Below, piece by piece: positions 61,816 through 64,000 of a stretch of 64,000 bases of DNA (positions within the stretch are counted from its first letter, which is position 1; every line of letters begins with the position of its first letter). The stretch is taken from NCBI RefSeq assembly GCF_000283155.1, contig NW_004454290.1:1865127-1929126 (forward strand), written 5' to 3'. Source of the DNA: Ceratotherium simum simum (Eukaryota; Chordata; Mammalia; Perissodactyla; Rhinocerotidae). The position numbers and the translations under genes were made by a program. Under the pieces are notes generated by a model. It searched no databases, was not told the origin of the DNA, and worked only from the letters and a program-made list of their open reading frames with translations.

Positions 61816-62059
61816 TTTTTTTTTTTGTGAGGAAGATCAGCCCTGAGCTAACATCTGATGCCAATCCTCCTCTTTTTTGCTGAGGAGGACCAGCCCTGGG
61901 CTAACATCCGTGCCCATCTTCCTCTACTTTATATGGGACGCCGCCACAGCATGGCTTGACCAGCGATGCGTCAGTGCACGCCTGGATCCGAACCTGCGAA
62001 CCCTGGGCCACCAAAGTGGAGCACATGCACTTAACCACTGTGTCACCAGGCTGGGCCCA
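61816..62059 (-). mobile_element. ERE-type SINE inserted in L1
   Basis: cccatataaagtagaggaag body and ttagcccagggc segment on the minus strand. A 13-bp duplication tgtttgttttctt lies at 61803-61815 and 62060-62072, so it inserted after the L1. Confidence 0.92.
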
Positions 62060-62170
62060 TGTTTGTTTTCTTATAGTTGAGTTTTAAGAGTTCTTTGTAT
62101 ATTTTAGATACTAGTCCTTTACCAGACGTGTCTTTTGCAAGTATTTTCTCCCAGTTTGTGGTTTGTCTTC

Positions 62171-62419
62171 CTTTTTATTTTTTTTTCTGAGGGAGATTGG
62201 CCCTGAGCTAACATCTGTTGCCCATCTTCCTCCTCCTTTCCTTCTTCTTCTCCCCAAAGCCCCAGTAGATGTACATCCTTCTGGTTGCGCTATGTAAGAT
62301 GCCACTTCAGCATGGCTTGATGAGCAGTGTGTAGGTCTGCGCCCAGGATCTGAACCAGTGAACCGCAGGCCACCGAAGCAGAGAATGCAAATTTAACCGA
62401 TAAGCCACTGGGCAGGCTC
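62171..62419 (-). mobile_element. older ERE-type SINE inserted in L1
   Basis: Diverged copy with ctactggggctttggggaga and ttagctcagggccaatctcc-like parts on the minus strand. Imperfect duplication tgtggtttgtcttc (62157-62170) and tgtggcttatcttc (62420-62433), two mismatches, in keeping with greater age. Confidence 0.85.
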
Positions 62420-63245
62420 TGTGGCTTATCTTCTAATTCTTTTGATATTGTCTTTGACAGAGTAGAAGTTTGTAATTTTAACCAAGCCTCGCTTATCAAT
62501 TACGTCTTTCATGGATCATTTCTTTGGTGTTGTTTCTACGAAGGCATCACCACACCCAAGGTCATCTAGGTTTTCTCCTAAGTTATCTTCTAGGAGTTTT
62601 ACGGTTTTGGGTCTTACTTTTAGGTCTATGATCCATTTTGAGGTAATTTTTGTGAAGGGTGTAAAATTTTTGTCTAGATTCATTTTTTTACATGTGGATG
62701 TCCAGTTGTTCCAGCACCATTTGTTGAAGAGACTGTCTTTGCTCCATTGTACTGCCCTTGCTTCTTTGTCAAAGATAAGTTGACTATATTTATGCGAGTC
62801 TATTTCTGGGCTCTCTATTCTATTCCATTATTCTGTCTATTTTGCTGATACAACACTGTCTTGATTACTGTAGCTTTATAATAAGTCTTGAAGTCAGGTA
62901 GCCTCAGTCCCCCAACTTTGTTCTTCTCCTTCAATACTATGTTGGCTGTTCTGGGTCTTTTACCTTTCCACATAAACTTTAGAATCAGTTTGTTGATATC
63001 CATGAAGTAACTTGCTTGGATTTTGATTGGGATTGCGTTGAATCAACAGATTAAGTTGGGAAGGACTGACATCTCCACAATATTGAGTCTTCCTATGCCC
63101 TTGACATTTTAAATCAAAGAATGGTTTCAGCGCGGTCTCAACACTCTTACTGCAACTCTCTCCACAGGCCTTCAGGTACCCACTAACTTGTTACCTTAAG
63201 CCTCTCTCTTCCCTCCTCACCTCCTCTTTTACCCCACCTGCTCTT

Positions 63246-63455
63246 TTTTTTTAAACTGTATTTTCTTTATTTTTTTCCCCCCAAAGCCCCAGTAGATAGT
63301 TGTATGTCACAGCTGCACATCATTCTAGTTGCTGCATGTGGGACGCGGCCCCAGCACGGCCGGAGAAGCGGTGTATCGGTGCGCGCCCGGGATCCAAACC
63401 CGGGCCGCCAGCAGCGGAGCGCGCACACTTAACAGCCACGCCACAGGGCCGGCCC
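63246..63455 (-). mobile_element. ERE-type SINE lacking the ttagctcag tail
   Basis: On the minus strand: gggccggccctgtggcgtgg head, cacatgcagcaactagaatg body, then the ggggctttgggggg end followed at once by an A-rich tail. A perfect 15-bp duplication accccacctgctctt lies at 63231-63245 and 63456-63470. Confidence 0.93.
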
Positions 63456-64000
63456 ACCCCACCTGCTCTTAATCTAGCGTTCTCTCAGTGTCTCTGACAT
63501 CACTCTAAAGATAGGGGAGCAAGGTGCCTATTTATTGACTGTGTTGTATGAACCAGGGCCCATACCAAACCCTTTAGCAATAAATTTACATGTCAACCAA
63601 TCACAATGCAAAATCTACCACTACAGGATTCATTCATCTGATACATTCTCCTTGTCTTCACACCTGTAAATTCTTAAACCAATCGAAGCAAAATTTAGTA
63701 GTAGGGACTCACACCTACACCACCTCCACTTGCCTACTTTTTTTTCTTTCTTCCTTTTTTGGCCATAGGCCAAAACACATGTTTCTCGAAGGCTTCCCTT
63801 AAATGCTTCTTTGTAATCCTAAACTAAAATTCAGTATTCATGATGCAAAAGGCTTGAGGATGAGTAAGCTATTTCTCTGTATTCCTATGAAGAAATTCTT
63901 TCAGGCTAGGAGTGAAAGCTAATGGTGTTATGATATAAAATATTCAGCAAAAGTATTTTCAAATTTGTACTGGAAGGTGAGCTCTTTAGGTTGTTTCAAA

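Larger units (their letters stand above)
61220..63110 (-). mobile_element. antisense L1 (3' part including end of ORF2)
   Basis: The minus strand at 62815-63003 translates to a piece of L1 ORF2p C-terminus ([20 protein letters not shown] then [16 protein letters not shown]). Sequence to the left (aaagtggctgtatcattttg, cttttatacttatcatctg-like) continues the element toward its 3' end. It is interrupted by two SINEs, at 61816-62059 and 62171-62419. It has many stops and is dead. Confidence 0.85.

Noticed and set aside
62815..63003. Open frame resembling a reverse-transcriptase C-terminus
   Set aside because: It is a remnant of L1 ORF2 within a broken element, so it was recorded as part of the L1 and not as a gene.

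Overview
The window is nuclear DNA from a placental mammal, most likely an odd-toed ungulate (horse, rhino or tapir group). The genes are split into short exons with GT-AG introns. The young interspersed repeats are tRNA-derived SINEs of the equine repetitive element (ERE) type, and several have clean target-site duplications. Older MIR, L2, L1 and hAT elements fill the introns. The gene order ATP1A4 - CASQ1 - PEA15 - DCAF8 is that of human 1q23. The sequence does not tell me which perissodactyl species this is.

Region 1 (1-21397, plus strand) is the 3' three quarters of ATP1A4, the testis-type Na+/K+-ATPase alpha-4 subunit. Sixteen coding exons run from the end of the actuator domain through M3-M10 to the terminal ETYY. 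The frame is open throughout (769 residues plus one split codon). The exons before this part lie upstream of the window. Introns hold ERE SINEs, a U6 snRNA pseudogene, two MER5-type copies, a 465-bp hAT element and many L2/MIR pieces.

Region 2 (21398-35240, plus strand) is an intergenic stretch followed by the complete skeletal-muscle calsequestrin gene CASQ1 (11 exons, 401 residues, acidic C-terminus). A compact E-box / MEF2 / CArG-like cluster lies about 0.5 kb before the start codon.

Region 3 (35241-48350, plus strand) is PEA15: a CpG island with a noncoding first exon partly lost in an assembly gap, a 6.1-kb first intron, three coding exons (130 residues) and a long 3'UTR with two candidate polyadenylation signals.

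Region 4 (48690-64000, minus strand) is the 3' half of DCAF8: seven coding exons (about 240 residues, WD40 blades plus the acidic tail). It converges tail-to-tail on PEA15. The last 5.7 kb is a DCAF8 intron carrying an antisense L1 that was later hit by ERE SINEs.

The genes are not an operon and work separately: ion pumping in sperm, sarcoplasmic-reticulum Ca2+ storage, ERK/death-effector signalling, and a CUL4-DDB1 ubiquitin-ligase receptor. I found no undescribed system. The points worth a second look are mostly gene-regulatory, gene-structural or assembly-related.
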